A stretch of DNA of 33,596 bases, taken from an uncultured Gammaproteobacteria bacterium. Lineage in GTDB: Bacteria; Pseudomonadota; Gammaproteobacteria; Arenicellales; CAJQKF01. Both the position numbers and the translations under genes were made by a program. Shown in pieces: positions 1 through 9,606 of the stretch (its first letter is position 1; each line of letters opens with the position of its first letter). The notes under the pieces are model-generated. The model had not been told where the DNA came from, searched no databases, and worked only from the letters and a program-made list of their open reading frames with translations. The stretch is taken from contig CAJQKF010000020.1 of the NCBI GenBank assembly GCA_905478855.1, forward strand, positions 1 to 33,596, read 5' to 3'.

Positions 1-2070
1 GCCCACCGGCGTTGCACCTTGTGCATAGATCAAATCCCATAAGGATAGACCATAACTAAACGGCACATGTAGCTCCCAGCCCTGCTCACCAACATACGAA
101 ATTCTAAACGCGAGCACTGGGATGCCACGTAGAGTGATATTGCGCGTTGTAGCAAAGGCAAAGCGATCGGCCTCTAATTCTTCAGGTTTGTCTGCAACTG
201 CCTGCAGCATTTTTCGTGCGTTTGGTCCCCATAATCCCAGACACGCCATGTGATCGCTTCGGTCTTCAATGTAGACATGCAGATGTCTGTCGTCAGCCAT
301 GCGTTTTAGCCACACATAGTCACGATGTCCGGCATCCGCACCATCGATCAAACGATAACTATTGTCGCCCATACGTATAACGGTAAAGTCCGCGCGAACA
401 CCCCCTTTCTGATCGAGAAAGTGAGTATAGACACCCTTACCTATCGCTGTATCACCGCCAACCTTGGCTACACAGGCAAATTCCATTAACGCCTCTGCAT
501 CAGGTCCGGTTATGTCGTAAATGGCGAAGTGGGAAAGATTGAACATGCCCGCGTTTTCAGACATTTCCAAATGCTCAGCATTTGCAACTCGCCAAAAATG
601 GCGGCTGTCCCATTCGTTCTCACGCTCTGGAATACGATCACCGTATTTTTCTAACAAATGTTCATTGGACGCATAGCCGTGTGCTCGCTCCCAGCCCGAC
701 AGCTCCATAAAATACCCGCCGAGTTCTTCTTCCCGGGACCAGAATGGGCTGCGACGCAGATGACGTCCTTTGGAATAGGGCTCGCGGCTATGCACAGCTG
801 GATTATAGATTTTGAATGCTGTCTCGTAGCAGCGATCGTAAATGTAGGTCGGTGTCTTCTGAATCGGATAGTAACGCGCAACATCAATACTGTTAATGTC
901 CATTTCAGTGTAGCCGTCAGTCATTAAATCAGCCAGCACTTTGCCAATTCCGGGGCCGTCTTTTACCCATACAGACTCGGCATACCATAGACCACGGGTA
1001 TCAGGAGACTCTCCTATTGACGGGCCGCCATCGGCGGTAACCTGTAATAAACCATTGAACGAACGTTTTTCGTCCCAACCCAACTCACCAAGAATGGGTG
1101 TGAGTTCCATTGCTCGCTCCAATGGCTCAAGGATTTGATCCATTTCTAGATCACGTTGTGACGGAGACAGGCGTGCCTCCTCTTTTTCCAATAAATCTCT
1201 GGGATGCACCAAGCGGGGATTTTTCTCTTCATAATATCCCCATTCGATTTGACCCCCTTCAGCTGTTTTCGGATCACCCGTGTCACGAAAATAAGCCGAG
1301 TTTCCTTGATCCCTCAACAGAGGATAACCAATCTCCTTACCTGTGCCTTCAAATTCATTATAGGGTCCGAACCATAGTAAAGGATGATCCACCGGCATAA
1401 TGGGTAAGTCTTCCCCAGCCATTTCGGCGATTAGACGTCCCCATAAACCGGCGCTAACAACCACATTGGTAGTTGCTATATAACCTCTACTGGTTTCCAC
1501 ACCTTTGATGCGTCCATTTTCAATATCCAACCCTACTGCGGACGTATTAGCAAATGCTCGTAGATGCCCAGTATCTTCCGCTTTCTGTACCAACTCACCT
1601 GCGACCACCTGGGAGCGAGGAATAACCAACCCAGCATCAGGATCCCACATAGCACCTTGAATCGCATCCTCTTCCAACAACGGAAATTTTTCTTTGGCTT
1701 CCTTCGCACTAATCATGCTGACATTGGTTCCAAATGCCTTGCCAGAGCCAACTTTCCGCTTTAGTTCTTCCATGCGACCATCATCGTCATGTCTGGCTAC
1801 TTCCAGGCCGCCAACCCTGCTGTAGTGGCCCATCTTGTCATAGAAATCCACACTATATTTGGTCGTATAGCAAGTAAGCAGGTCATGGGCCGTTAAATAG
1901 ACAAAGTCGGAGGCGTGGGAAGTTGACCCGATATCCGTTGGAATAGCGGATTTATCAATACCCACGATATTAGTCCAACCCCTTTCAATTAGATGGTGAG
2001 CCACACATGCTCCGACAATTCCACCTTGTCCAATAATAACTACGTCTGCACTTTCTGGAAAATCCGCCAT
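1..2070 (-). CDS. Dimethylglycine/sarcosine dehydrogenase-like FAD enzyme (3' end outside window)
   Basis: The frame is open from an ATG at 2070 down to base 1 (690 codons, no stop), so the C-terminus lies outside the window. The N-terminus (ADVVIIGQGGIVGACVAHHL) is a Rossmann FAD-binding motif of the D-amino-acid oxidase fold. It is followed by GSTSHASDF and LEVAR blocks typical of DMGDH/SarDH-type enzymes. From about residue 430 the protein continues into a GcvT-like folate-binding domain (MELSGWERAHGY; later NLSHFAIYDITGPDAEALM and RISYVGEQGWELHVPF). Family members oxidatively N-demethylate dimethylglycine, sarcosine or related N-methyl compounds and pass the one-carbon unit to tetrahydrofolate. 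The true substrate cannot be told from sequence. The gene stands alone here: the upstream neighbour (2272-4872) is on the same strand but belongs to envelope acetylation. Confidence 0.88.
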   Translation of the reverse strand, partial: MADFPESADVVIIGQGGIVGACVAHHLIERGWTNIVGIDKSAIPTDIGSTSHASDFVYLTAHDLLTCYTTKYSVDFYDKMGHYSRVGGLEVARHDDDGRMEELKRKVGSGKAFGTNVSMISAKEAKEKFPLLEEDAIQGAMWDPDAGLVIPRSQVVAGELVQKAEDTGHLRAFANTSAVGLDIENGRIKGVETSRGYIATTNVVVSAGLWGRLIAEMAGEDLPIMPVDHPLLWFGPYNEFEGTGKEIGYPLLRDQGNSAYFRDTGDPKTAEGGQIEWGYYEEKNPRLVHPRDLLEKEEARLSPSQRDLEMDQILEPLERAMELTPILGELGWDEKRSFNGLLQVTADGGPSIGESPDTRGLWYAESVWVKDGPGIGKVLADLMTDGYTEMDINSIDVARYYPIQKTPTYIYDRCYETAFKIYNPAVHSREPYSKGRHLRRSPFWSREEELGGYFMELSGWERAHGYASNEHLLEKYGDRIPERENEWDSRHFWRVANAEHLEMSENAGMFNLSHFAIYDITGPDAEALMEFACVAKVGGDTAIGKGVYTHFLDQKGGVRADFTVIRMGDNSYRLIDGADAGHRDYVWLKRMADDRHLHVYIEDRSDHMACLGLWGPNARKMLQAVADKPEELEADRFAFATTRNITLRGIPVLAFRISYVGEQGWELHVPFSYGLSLWDLIYAQGATPVG

Positions 2071-2216
2071 TGATATAATCTCTATGTAAAGCGATTCAAA
2101 AATTTATCGAAATACCAACTAGTTCAAGATGAGATTAGTTTTGAGAAGTCAAAACATGATAATCCAGAACTAGTAGTTAACTGGCCCCATTATAATCCCG
2201 CAATTTTGATTGAAAC

Positions 2217-2232
2217 AGGTCGTAATCGACCT
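2217..2232 (-). terminator. Possible terminator after the MBOAT/AlgJ operon
   Basis: Perfect 6-bp inverted repeat AGGTCG / CGACCT with the loop TAAT, about 40 bases downstream of the AlgJ-like stop codon in the minus direction. On the minus strand it is followed by GTTTC, only a weak T-run, so it may be a weak or Rho-assisted terminator. A second small palindrome, GGCCT/AGGCC, lies at 2249-2260. Confidence 0.25.
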
Positions 2233-2271
2233 ATTGTTTCTCGATCACGGCCTCTAGGCCTGAGCTGATCC

Positions 2272-3426
2272 CTAATCGAAATAGGGATGTAACAGATTAC
2301 GCTCAACCATTTCGTGCACAATAACATCAGGATTCAATTGATCAATTACGTTATTTTCAATCGTTAGATCGGGTTTGCCCCGATGCCATACAAAGGTGCT
2401 GTTCGAAAAATTTTCAGCAACCATCTTTTTGACCCGTTTATTAAAAAATGAATCATGAAATACAACCACGCTTGGTAGCGCCTGATTAGTATGCACAAAT
2501 GCCTCCGGAACCCGAGCTGGATTGACCATATGAGATGGGAAAGAGGCAGACCGCGGAACGGTGGAGCTATCCTTCACTACGATTTGTGGCTCGCTAAATA
2601 CTGTCGACTTATCTACTCCGACCATTCTCGATAAGTCACCATCGCGAACGGATATTGGAGACAATCGAAAACCCGCTCCATCCAGAGGATGCTTCAACTG
2701 GAAGTCGCCTTTCCGGTTAATTGTTTCAAGTAACTTTCTATAACCTTCACTTGCACCAAAACCATTCCAGTGAGTATCGGCATGCAGCCATAAAGGCTTA
2801 CTTCGAACTTCCGCATATCTATCTCGTAAATCCACAAATGGAAAACCTGAAAATTCAGACAACGCAGATACCAATTGATCCAATCGGGTAGTTCCTGGAC
2901 GACAATTAATTCTACTGGGAAAGTGCTCCGCATAAACCGTCTGTTTATTGGGAACAATCATCAACACATAGTGCTTTCCGGCATTTTGCAACCGCTTCCA
3001 GTTAGCTACCAACGCTGAAACCCAGGACTCCAATTGACTCACAGAAAATGGAATACGTCCACAGTAATCGCCTACTACAGGTGGTCTTGAGTAATCCGTA
3101 GACGGCACTCGAATCAGAAAAAACCAGTCCTGTTTTCCTTTCACCACTGCCTTATGACTGTTCAGAAAATCGTTATTTAGCCTTGCAAACACCGTGACCA
3201 GCGTTTTCCTAAACCCCATATGATCATTGAACCAATCAGAAAACTCTGCTGGGAAAGTTTTGATCGCTGACTTGTTCCATTGCCATGTTGGAAAAGATGA
3301 GCTAATTCTATTTTCGTGTTTGGAAACTTGCGATGATATGCCGCCTACCCAGGACAAAACCGGCAGACACAACGCAACACAAAAAACTACTATTAATATC
3401 CGATCGAAAGCAGGCTTACTATTCAT
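2272..3426 (-). CDS. AlgJ/AlgX-like SGNH-fold O-acetyltransferase
   Basis: 384 residues. An N-terminal hydrophobic segment (about residues 9-28) acts as signal anchor, so the rest is probably periplasmic. The catalytic signature of the AlgX/AlgJ family is visible: Asp217-Thr-His219 in ADTHWNGFGA and the nucleophile Ser326 in VVFHDSFF. These proteins move acetyl groups, delivered across the membrane by an MBOAT partner, onto exopolysaccharide such as alginate. The gene starts 12 bases after the MBOAT stop on the same strand, so the two are surely co-transcribed. No polymerase, epimerase or export gene of an alginate-type cluster is next to it. The acceptor polymer is therefore unknown and 'alginate' should not be assumed. 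Confidence 0.85.
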   Translation of the reverse strand: MNSKPAFDRILIVVFCVALCLPVLSWVGGISSQVSKHENRISSSFPTWQWNKSAIKTFPAEFSDWFNDHMGFRKTLVTVFARLNNDFLNSHKAVVKGKQDWFFLIRVPSTDYSRPPVVGDYCGRIPFSVSQLESWVSALVANWKRLQNAGKHYVLMIVPNKQTVYAEHFPSRINCRPGTTRLDQLVSALSEFSGFPFVDLRDRYAEVRSKPLWLHADTHWNGFGASEGYRKLLETINRKGDFQLKHPLDGAGFRLSPISVRDGDLSRMVGVDKSTVFSEPQIVVKDSSTVPRSASFPSHMVNPARVPEAFVHTNQALPSVVVFHDSFFNKRVKKMVAENFSNSTFVWHRGKPDLTIENNVIDQLNPDVIVHEMVERNLLHPYFD

Positions 3427-3438
3427 TCTAATACCCGA

Positions 3439-4872
3439 TTAAAACCGAAAGTAAATAAATGGGTTGTAGGATTGTGCCGATATGTACACAACACTTAAAC
3501 CAAACAAAATAAGTAACGCAATTTCCGATATCAAATACAGTGCAAGTTTCCGGTCATTACCGTCCTGCTCAGAAATGGTGAAGTATTTACCCCAAATAGC
3601 GTTCATCGGAAGCATACTTGTAATCGAGCCAAGACATAACGCGATAATCAGCTTCGTATCAAGAAAGAATAGTACATAACCATCGTACTCTCTAAGTCCA
3701 AAACCGAACATTACCTGCAAGTAATCCAGAGCATACGCTAAGTTTTCTGCTCGAAAAAACACCCAGCCAACTGAGACCACTAGCAGAAGATAAACATGCC
3801 TAAAGAATACCGGCAATCTCATGAGAACAGCCGCAAACCGGGTACGCTCCAGAACCAAAAAAGTGCCATGAAACACACCCCATGCTAGAAAACTCCAACT
3901 CGCGCCATGCCATAGCCCGCACAATATAAACACCAATAATAAATTAAAATAGTTGCGGGCGGCCCCTTTACGGTTGCCCCCAAGCGGAATATACAAATAA
4001 TCTCGGAACCAGCGTGAAAGGGAAATATGCCAACGCTGCCAAAACTCCTGAACGGAGGTTGATATATATGGGTTACGGAAATTTTCAGGGAACCTAAACC
4101 CAAAAATACGACCTAGACCAATAGCCATATCCGAGTACCCAGAAAAATCAAAATAAATCTGCAAGGAATAGCACAATATACCCAACCAAACCATTGCAAT
4201 ATCCAATTGGCCACTATCGTGGGCAAAGATTTCATCAGCGGTTTGCCCCACAACATTTGCAATAAGTACCTTTTTCGCTAGTCCGATAATAAATCGACGA
4301 ACACCATATGCAATATCATTTATAGAGGTGCTTCGCTCGTTCAATTGGAGGGCAATATCACCATATCGCACAATCGGTCCGGCGATTAGTTGGGGGAAAA
4401 ACGATATATATAGCGCAACATTAAAAGCGCTTTTCTGAGCCCTGGATGTGCCGCGATATACATCAATCACGTAGGAAAGGGCCTGAAAGGTAAAAAACGA
4501 TATACCCAGAGGCAAATGAATTGGGCGGTTATCAATTTCCCCAATACCTGCTGCTGAAAAAAGTATATTAAGATTGTCAATCGTAAAATTAGCGTACTTA
4601 AAATAAGCCAACAGCACTAGGTTTGTGACCACAGCCCCGACTAAAAAACCTCTCGCGTGAGTCTTATTAGATTCAATTCGTTTCGCAAACCACGTATTGC
4701 AAAGGATCGAAATCAACAATACAACAACATAATGAATCTCGCCGTAGGTGTAAAAGAACACACTAACGATGAGCAAGAAAATATTCTTTGCCTTAATGCC
4801 AGGTGATAGGAAGTAACCTCCGATCACTAGCGGCAGAAATAAAAACAGGAAAATACTTGAAGAAAAAACCAT
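3439..4872 (-). CDS. MBOAT-family membrane-bound O-acyltransferase (AlgI-like)
   Basis: 477 residues, rich in membrane helices throughout, the usual length for AlgI/PatA/DltB-like proteins. The conserved block RNPYISTSVQEFWQRWHISL contains His282, and the invariant catalytic histidine is His322 in LCGLWHGASW. FDFSGYSDMAIGLGR (about 242-255) is another family hallmark. The protein is expected to carry an acyl (usually acetyl) group from the cytoplasm across the inner membrane. The AlgJ-like protein encoded 12 bases downstream would then place it on a periplasmic polymer. It is the first gene of its operon and is divergent from the HlyD-type gene at 5190. Its ATG at 4872 begins the hydrophobic MVFSSSIFLF segment typical of the family. 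Confidence 0.92.
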   Translation of the reverse strand: MVFSSSIFLFLFLPLVIGGYFLSPGIKAKNIFLLIVSVFFYTYGEIHYVVVLLISILCNTWFAKRIESNKTHARGFLVGAVVTNLVLLAYFKYANFTIDNLNILFSAAGIGEIDNRPIHLPLGISFFTFQALSYVIDVYRGTSRAQKSAFNVALYISFFPQLIAGPIVRYGDIALQLNERSTSINDIAYGVRRFIIGLAKKVLIANVVGQTADEIFAHDSGQLDIAMVWLGILCYSLQIYFDFSGYSDMAIGLGRIFGFRFPENFRNPYISTSVQEFWQRWHISLSRWFRDYLYIPLGGNRKGAARNYFNLLLVFILCGLWHGASWSFLAWGVFHGTFLVLERTRFAAVLMRLPVFFRHVYLLLVVSVGWVFFRAENLAYALDYLQVMFGFGLREYDGYVLFFLDTKLIIALCLGSITSMLPMNAIWGKYFTISEQDGNDRKLALYLISEIALLILFGLSVVYISAQSYNPFIYFRF

Positions 4873-5189
4873 GAAACTGTCGGTAACCAGTGAGTTAGAT
4901 CGTCAATCTAGCGTATCCGATCATCAACCATGGTATCAAAATGCATGTATATTATCCACGAACGAATAGTGAGAAAAGGATACCTGCGATAACAATTGTA
5001 TCCATCTGAGAGTTCCAATACCGTGAGATAATATGGATATTCGAGTTTCTGCTACAGCCAATTTTTCATGCGCGGTAAGCTACACTAAAGGCGCTTGTGT
5101 ATGGCGCACAGTCAGACTTAGCCATTATTTTTCAAAAGGGCTTCAACTAGAATAAGTAAACAACGTAGTAAAATTCTCCAGGAGAGAAT
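4873..5189. other. Divergent intergenic region, MBOAT / HlyD
   Basis: 317 bases with no credible gene. It must hold promoters for both flanking operons, but no convincing -35/-10 pair was found. It contains the inverted repeat at 4978-5003 and a strong Shine-Dalgarno site AGGAGAG at 5180-5186 serving the plus-strand gene. Confidence 0.6.
4978..5003. repeat. Inverted repeat GGATAC/GTATCC around the word GCGATAACAA
   Basis: Arms GGATAC (4978-4983) and GTATCC (4998-5003) are perfectly complementary and enclose 14 bases. These contain GCGATAACAA (4986-4995) flanked by two bases on each side. The same word or a one-base variant recurs in three other intergenic regions (20098, 22110, 27097). Function unknown; it could be an operator or an RNA hairpin. 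Confidence 0.4.
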
Positions 5190-6230
5190 ATGTCAGTCTT
5201 AAATCGCATCATTTTAATGATTATTGTTCCTATACTACTCATACTGATAGGCTTAATTTGGTATGGATTAAGTTCACGTTTTGTCACGACCGATAACGCC
5301 TATGTGAAATCCGACATCACCGCAATAAGCTCTAATATCGATGGACGTGTGGTTACTATTTACCTTGGAGATAATCAGCCGGTAAAAAAAGGGCAGTTAT
5401 TGTTCGAACTCGATGAACGGAGTTATCAAACGGATATTCGTAAATCTGAAGCCAAACTAATGTCGATTGAATTACGCATTAAATCATTGCGCTCTCAACA
5501 CGCCCAAGCTGTTTCTCGAATTTCAGATGCACAGCAAAATGTCGTCTACCGACGGAAGTCTTTTGCGCGTCAAAAAGATTTATTTACAAAGAAGCTAGTG
5601 TCCGCAGCAAATCTGGATGAAGCACAAAATCAGCTAGATCAGGCATTACAAGAACTGCAAGTTATTCAGGAACAAGCCGAACAAGCGATCGTTGAGCTAG
5701 GCGGAGGCGTCAATCTATCCGCACAGAAACATCCGATGTACCTCGAAGCGGCTGCAGAACTGGAAGAGAAAAAACTTTTACACACGTATACTAAAATCGT
5801 CTCTCCAGCAGCTGGAATTGTAAGTCGAATGACACTCAAGTCGGGTGAATGGGTTGAGCAAGGAAGACCTGTCTTCAATATTGTAGGCAATAAAAATCTG
5901 CACATAGAAGCCAATCTTAAAGAGACTCAGCTTACTAGTGTATCTATCGGTCAATCCGTTGAAATAAAGGTCGATGCGTATCCGAACAGACTACTGTCCG
6001 GCAGAGTTACTCACATTAGCGCAGCTACCGGTAGTGAATTCACAGTACTGCCGGCGCAGAATGCTACAGGCAATTGGATAAAAGTAGTACAGCGCATCCC
6101 GGTCATTATTAGCCTACCCGAGCCAACCGACGAAATTGTATTACGTGCCGGAATGACAGTAAGAGTTTCCATCGACACCGGGAAGGAAACACCCATTCTG
6201 GGTCAGATTCGCAACCTTCTGCAATTATAA
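5190..6230 (+). CDS. HlyD/EmrA-family membrane fusion protein (efflux adaptor)
   Basis: 346 residues. There is one membrane anchor at about residues 5-27, then FVTTDNAYVKSDITAI, the typical opening of EmrA-like adaptors, and a biotinyl-lipoyl-like half motif (DGRVVTIYLGDNQPVKKGQLLFELD). A long alpha-helical hairpin follows (about 85-170, rich in Gln, Ala and Glu), then the second lipoyl half (IVSPAAGIVSRMTLKSGEWV) and a beta-barrel domain. It should bridge the inner-membrane transporter encoded just downstream to an outer-membrane channel. Start choice is firm: AGGAGAG lies five bases before the ATG. No TolC-like gene is present in the window, so the outer-membrane partner must be encoded elsewhere. 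Confidence 0.92.
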   Translation: MSVLNRIILMIIVPILLILIGLIWYGLSSRFVTTDNAYVKSDITAISSNIDGRVVTIYLGDNQPVKKGQLLFELDERSYQTDIRKSEAKLMSIELRIKSLRSQHAQAVSRISDAQQNVVYRRKSFARQKDLFTKKLVSAANLDEAQNQLDQALQELQVIQEQAEQAIVELGGGVNLSAQKHPMYLEAAAELEEKKLLHTYTKIVSPAAGIVSRMTLKSGEWVEQGRPVFNIVGNKNLHIEANLKETQLTSVSIGQSVEIKVDAYPNRLLSGRVTHISAATGSEFTVLPAQNATGNWIKVVQRIPVIISLPEPTDEIVLRAGMTVRVSIDTGKETPILGQIRNLLQL

Positions 6231-6248
6231 AAGCCGGTGGCCACGCCT

Positions 6249-7763
6249 ATGAATACCACCGGCAATACTAAGTCGAGCACTGGTCTGGACGATTGGCTAA
6301 TTTTCATGTCGGTTGTCATGGCTGCTTCAGTATATGCCGCGGCATGGACCATACCCAACGCTGTGCTACCCCAAATGCGTGGAGACCTATCGGTTAGTAT
6401 CGACGAGATTTCTTGGGTCGTAACAGCAACAGTTGTCGCGGGTGCCATAGGCATTCCGTTGACACCCTGGCTTGCGAATCGTTTTGGAGCAAAAAAACTG
6501 ATGCTTAGCACCCTGGGAGCCTTCTCTTTAGGGTCAGTAATGGTTGGAACAGCCACTACATTTGAAGAGGTTATAATTTGGAGGGTGGTCGCTGCCTTAT
6601 CTGGGTCACCAATCATTGCCCTATCTCAAGCGGTAACCTTAGAGACATTCAAATCCGATAAGCGAACCATGGCATTCTCAATTTGGTCCATCGGCATGGT
6701 ATCTGGATGGGTTTTTGCACCGACAGTTGGAGCTTGGCTAGCAGATCTTGTTAGTTGGCGATTGACGTTTCTGAGTATCGTACCTTTCGGATTAGTCGCC
6801 ATGATGTGTTGCTACATTTTCATGCCCGACGCAAAGAAGACTACACGCGTAAAGTTTGATTGGTTTGGTTATATAAATTTGGCGACTGCCCTTACCATGA
6901 TTCAGCTCGTAGTTAATCGTGGGCAGCGGATGGACTGGTTTGAATCTCCAGGAATTCTAATCGCCTCTGGTATTGGTTGTATCGCTTTTTATCTGTACAT
7001 AATCCACACCTTACATTGCAAAAACCCTTTTTTAAATTGGGAAATATTTAGTGATCGAAACTTTGTCCTTGGATTACTGATGACAATGATCTATGCGTAT
7101 GTAGGGCTAGTACCACTGGTTGTATTGCCTACCATGTTGGAGCAATTGCGTGGCTTGGAAGTCACCACCATAGGTTTGTTACTCGTTCCGCGAGGTATTG
7201 CCCAAATGCTTGGCATGATTGCAGTAGGGATACTGGCGAGTCGAATGGATCCACGAATTCTTTTGATTGGTGGTCTTATTGTGTTTTCAGGCTCAAGTGC
7301 CTATATGGCTCACTACACTTTGACAATCGGTATTACCGACATAATATTGCCTACGATTTTCCAAGGGTTCTCCATGGCATTTATCTGGATACCTATAATG
7401 GCCTTAATGTACGCAACTATCGATGATAAGTTACGCACATCTGCAGCGTCTATGGTATCACTTACCTACAGTCTCTCAAGTAGTCTTGGCGTTGCACTGG
7501 CAATAACCGTACTGCAAAGATCACTGCAAACTAACCATGAAGAAATCGGCGGTTTTATAGACCCGACACGTAAGGTATTTCTTTTCGATGAAATTTCATC
7601 TATGTGGAATATATTCGATACGACAAAACTATTAGCTATTGAAAATGAAATTACGCTACAAGCCTACTCTATCAGCTATGCCAATGTATTCTGGCTACTC
7701 ACGCTATCCACAACAGTAATTATTCCTTTGGTATTCCTTCTACGACGCCCGTCCGAAAATTAA
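6249..7763 (+). CDS. DHA2-family MFS drug:H+ antiporter (EmrB-like)
   Basis: About 504 residues, the usual size of 14-helix DHA2 transporters. Opening helix WLIFMSVVMAASVYAAAWTI is followed by the DHA2 signature region (NAVLPQMRGDLSVSIDEISW VVTATVVA in two blocks). A motif-C-like stretch GWVFAPTVGAWLAD precedes the conserved SWRLTFL. Together with the HlyD adaptor 18 bases upstream it forms an EmrAB-type tripartite efflux system for hydrophobic compounds. An earlier GTG at 6237 is in frame and only 6 bases after the HlyD stop. The ATG at 6249 is preferred because GGTGG sits 8 bases before it. Translational coupling with the upstream gene is likely. Confidence 0.9.
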   Translation: MNTTGNTKSSTGLDDWLIFMSVVMAASVYAAAWTIPNAVLPQMRGDLSVSIDEISWVVTATVVAGAIGIPLTPWLANRFGAKKLMLSTLGAFSLGSVMVGTATTFEEVIIWRVVAALSGSPIIALSQAVTLETFKSDKRTMAFSIWSIGMVSGWVFAPTVGAWLADLVSWRLTFLSIVPFGLVAMMCCYIFMPDAKKTTRVKFDWFGYINLATALTMIQLVVNRGQRMDWFESPGILIASGIGCIAFYLYIIHTLHCKNPFLNWEIFSDRNFVLGLLMTMIYAYVGLVPLVVLPTMLEQLRGLEVTTIGLLLVPRGIAQMLGMIAVGILASRMDPRILLIGGLIVFSGSSAYMAHYTLTIGITDIILPTIFQGFSMAFIWIPIMALMYATIDDKLRTSAASMVSLTYSLSSSLGVALAITVLQRSLQTNHEEIGGFIDPTRKVFLFDEISSMWNIFDTTKLLAIENEITLQAYSISYANVFWLLTLSTTVIIPLVFLLRRPSEN

Positions 7764-7963
7764 ATTCGTGTCTAGCGAAAAAGTGCCACATATCGTTGAG
7801 TTGATCTGGTATCCGTGCAGAGAGTCTTAAAAATCCACAGACAAAGATCTAACTAGTAAACCTTCCACTTGTGAGCTACGCCACACAGTAAAGCAATAGT
7901 TCCGTGGCTTTAGAGCTTAGTGATTCGAACTGTAAACAGAATTTAACTCCATTTCACAATAAA

Positions 7964-9559
7964 CTAATATCCTATAACGCAACCATCCTTGCGCGGGTCA
8001 GAACCACCGGTAAGCATGTCCTCTTGCCAATCTATCCAAATTGCCTGAGACCCACCAATGGGCAATTTTGCCCGTGCTACATTGTGTCCTCGATCTTGCA
8101 ATCCCTGCATAATGGCTCCGCAGATTGCGCCTTCGATTTCAACCTCCCCTGTAAATGGATCGACCATGGTTCTGGGTAAATCCATAGCTTCTTGAATATC
8201 CATACCATAATCAAAAAACCGCGTTAGAAATTGCATATGACCAAATGCCTGATATTGTCCACCCATCACACCAAACGGCATGACAACACGATCATTCTTG
8301 GTCACCATCCCCGGGATAATCGTATGCAGTGGTCGCTTCCCACCTGCAATACAATTAGGACTAGAAGGGTCTACCACAAATCCACTACCACGGTTATGAA
8401 AGACGACGCCTGTTGTAGGATCTGCAAAACCGCTACCAAAACTTTCGAATAGTGTATTAATAAAACTGCAACAGTTTCGGTCTTTATCTACGACGGTTAT
8501 ATAGACGGTGTCCTTATGTCGCGGAAATCGAATATCGGGCACATGTTCTTGAGCCTTGAGGGGATCAATCATACCGCGTAATCGAGTTGCGTACTCCTGC
8601 GAAAGCAACTGGCTAACTGGTACCTCGGCATATTCTGGATCAGCAACGTACACACTACGTGATCGATATGCCAATCGGCAAGCCTCAAGCTCAGTATGCA
8701 GTCTCTCCAAGTTAATTGGATTCGAATCCGATATAGAAACACCGGACATGATATTCAACAATAGTAAAGCAATAATCCCCTGACCATTAGGCGGGCATTC
8801 CACAACATTATGGCCTCGAAACTCTGTTGAAATAGGCTCCACATAATTCCCACAGACTCGGTCGAAGTCTTCCAACGTATGCAGACCACCAACACTGCGA
8901 AGGTAATTCACCATACTCTCTGCTACGTCACCGGTATAAAAAGCATCACGGCCCGCTCGCCCTATTTTCTCCAATGTATCGGCTAAACGTGGCTGGAAAT
9001 GACGTTCACCCACACTAGGCAAGCGACCTTTTGGCATAAAAATATCAGCCAAATTCTGCTCACGCTTTAGCAACTCCTGATTATTTCTAAATGCAAAGGC
9101 TACTCGGGAATGCAATGGGTAACCATTTCGAGCGTAGTTAATAGCCGGTTGTAATAACTCCCCCATTTCTTTGCTTCCGTGTCCGTCGATCAATCGACAC
9201 CACGCGTCTACTGCGGAGGGAACGGTTATAGCATGGGGTGTGCGTTGCTCGATAAATGAAATCCCCTGCTGTTGGAACCATTCAACATTTGCCGCAGAGG
9301 GGGCTTTTCCAGATCCATTAAAGGCGACAATATCCGGTGAACCGCCTTTAGAGTACATACAAAAATTATCACCACCGATACCGGTCGACTGTGGTTCAAC
9401 AACACACTGCACGGCACAAGCCGCCACCGCCGCATCCATTGCATTTCCGCCCGACTTTAGTACATCTATTGCAGCCTGGCTGGAAAGCGGGTGTGAAGTA
9501 GCTGCCATGCCGTGAGGGGCATGCACTGGTGAACGACCGGGCAGTTCAAAGTTTCTCAT
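7964..9559 (-). CDS. Gamma-glutamyltransferase-family Ntn hydrolase (oxamate-amidohydrolase-like)
   Basis: 531 residues matching the two-part Ntn-hydrolase precursor of the Ggt family. The N-terminal part has GMAATSHPLSSQAA and GNAMDAAVAA; the C-terminal part has FGSGFADPTTGVVFHNRGSGF and GGKRPLHTIIPGM. The nucleophile at the self-cleavage point is expected to be Thr351. It sits in DTVYITVVD, where classical gamma-glutamyltranspeptidases have a TTH-type sequence. The DTVY form and the HNRGSGF loop resemble the HpxW (oxamate amidohydrolase) and acylase side of the family, so true glutathione transpeptidase activity should not be assumed. No signal peptide is evident, suggesting a cytoplasmic enzyme. 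It lies 47 bases after the DegT-type aminotransferase on the same strand, probably one operon. Confidence 0.88.
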   Translation of the reverse strand: MRNFELPGRSPVHAPHGMAATSHPLSSQAAIDVLKSGGNAMDAAVAACAVQCVVEPQSTGIGGDNFCMYSKGGSPDIVAFNGSGKAPSAANVEWFQQQGISFIEQRTPHAITVPSAVDAWCRLIDGHGSKEMGELLQPAINYARNGYPLHSRVAFAFRNNQELLKREQNLADIFMPKGRLPSVGERHFQPRLADTLEKIGRAGRDAFYTGDVAESMVNYLRSVGGLHTLEDFDRVCGNYVEPISTEFRGHNVVECPPNGQGIIALLLLNIMSGVSISDSNPINLERLHTELEACRLAYRSRSVYVADPEYAEVPVSQLLSQEYATRLRGMIDPLKAQEHVPDIRFPRHKDTVYITVVDKDRNCCSFINTLFESFGSGFADPTTGVVFHNRGSGFVVDPSSPNCIAGGKRPLHTIIPGMVTKNDRVVMPFGVMGGQYQAFGHMQFLTRFFDYGMDIQEAMDLPRTMVDPFTGEVEIEGAICGAIMQGLQDRGHNVARAKLPIGGSQAIWIDWQEDMLTGGSDPRKDGCVIGY

Positions 9560-9606
9560 TTTTACGCTTAGGAATTTACAGGTGTAACAAGTATTGATTC
9601 ATTCAA

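Noticed and set aside
658..1400. Plus-strand open frames of 65-96 codons
   Set aside because: They lie opposite the FAD dehydrogenase, which is continuous and conserved across the whole stretch.
5190..7763. EmrAB-like pair as part of a type I secretion or toxin system
   Set aside because: The transporter is MFS, not ABC, and no secreted protein or outer-membrane channel gene is present.
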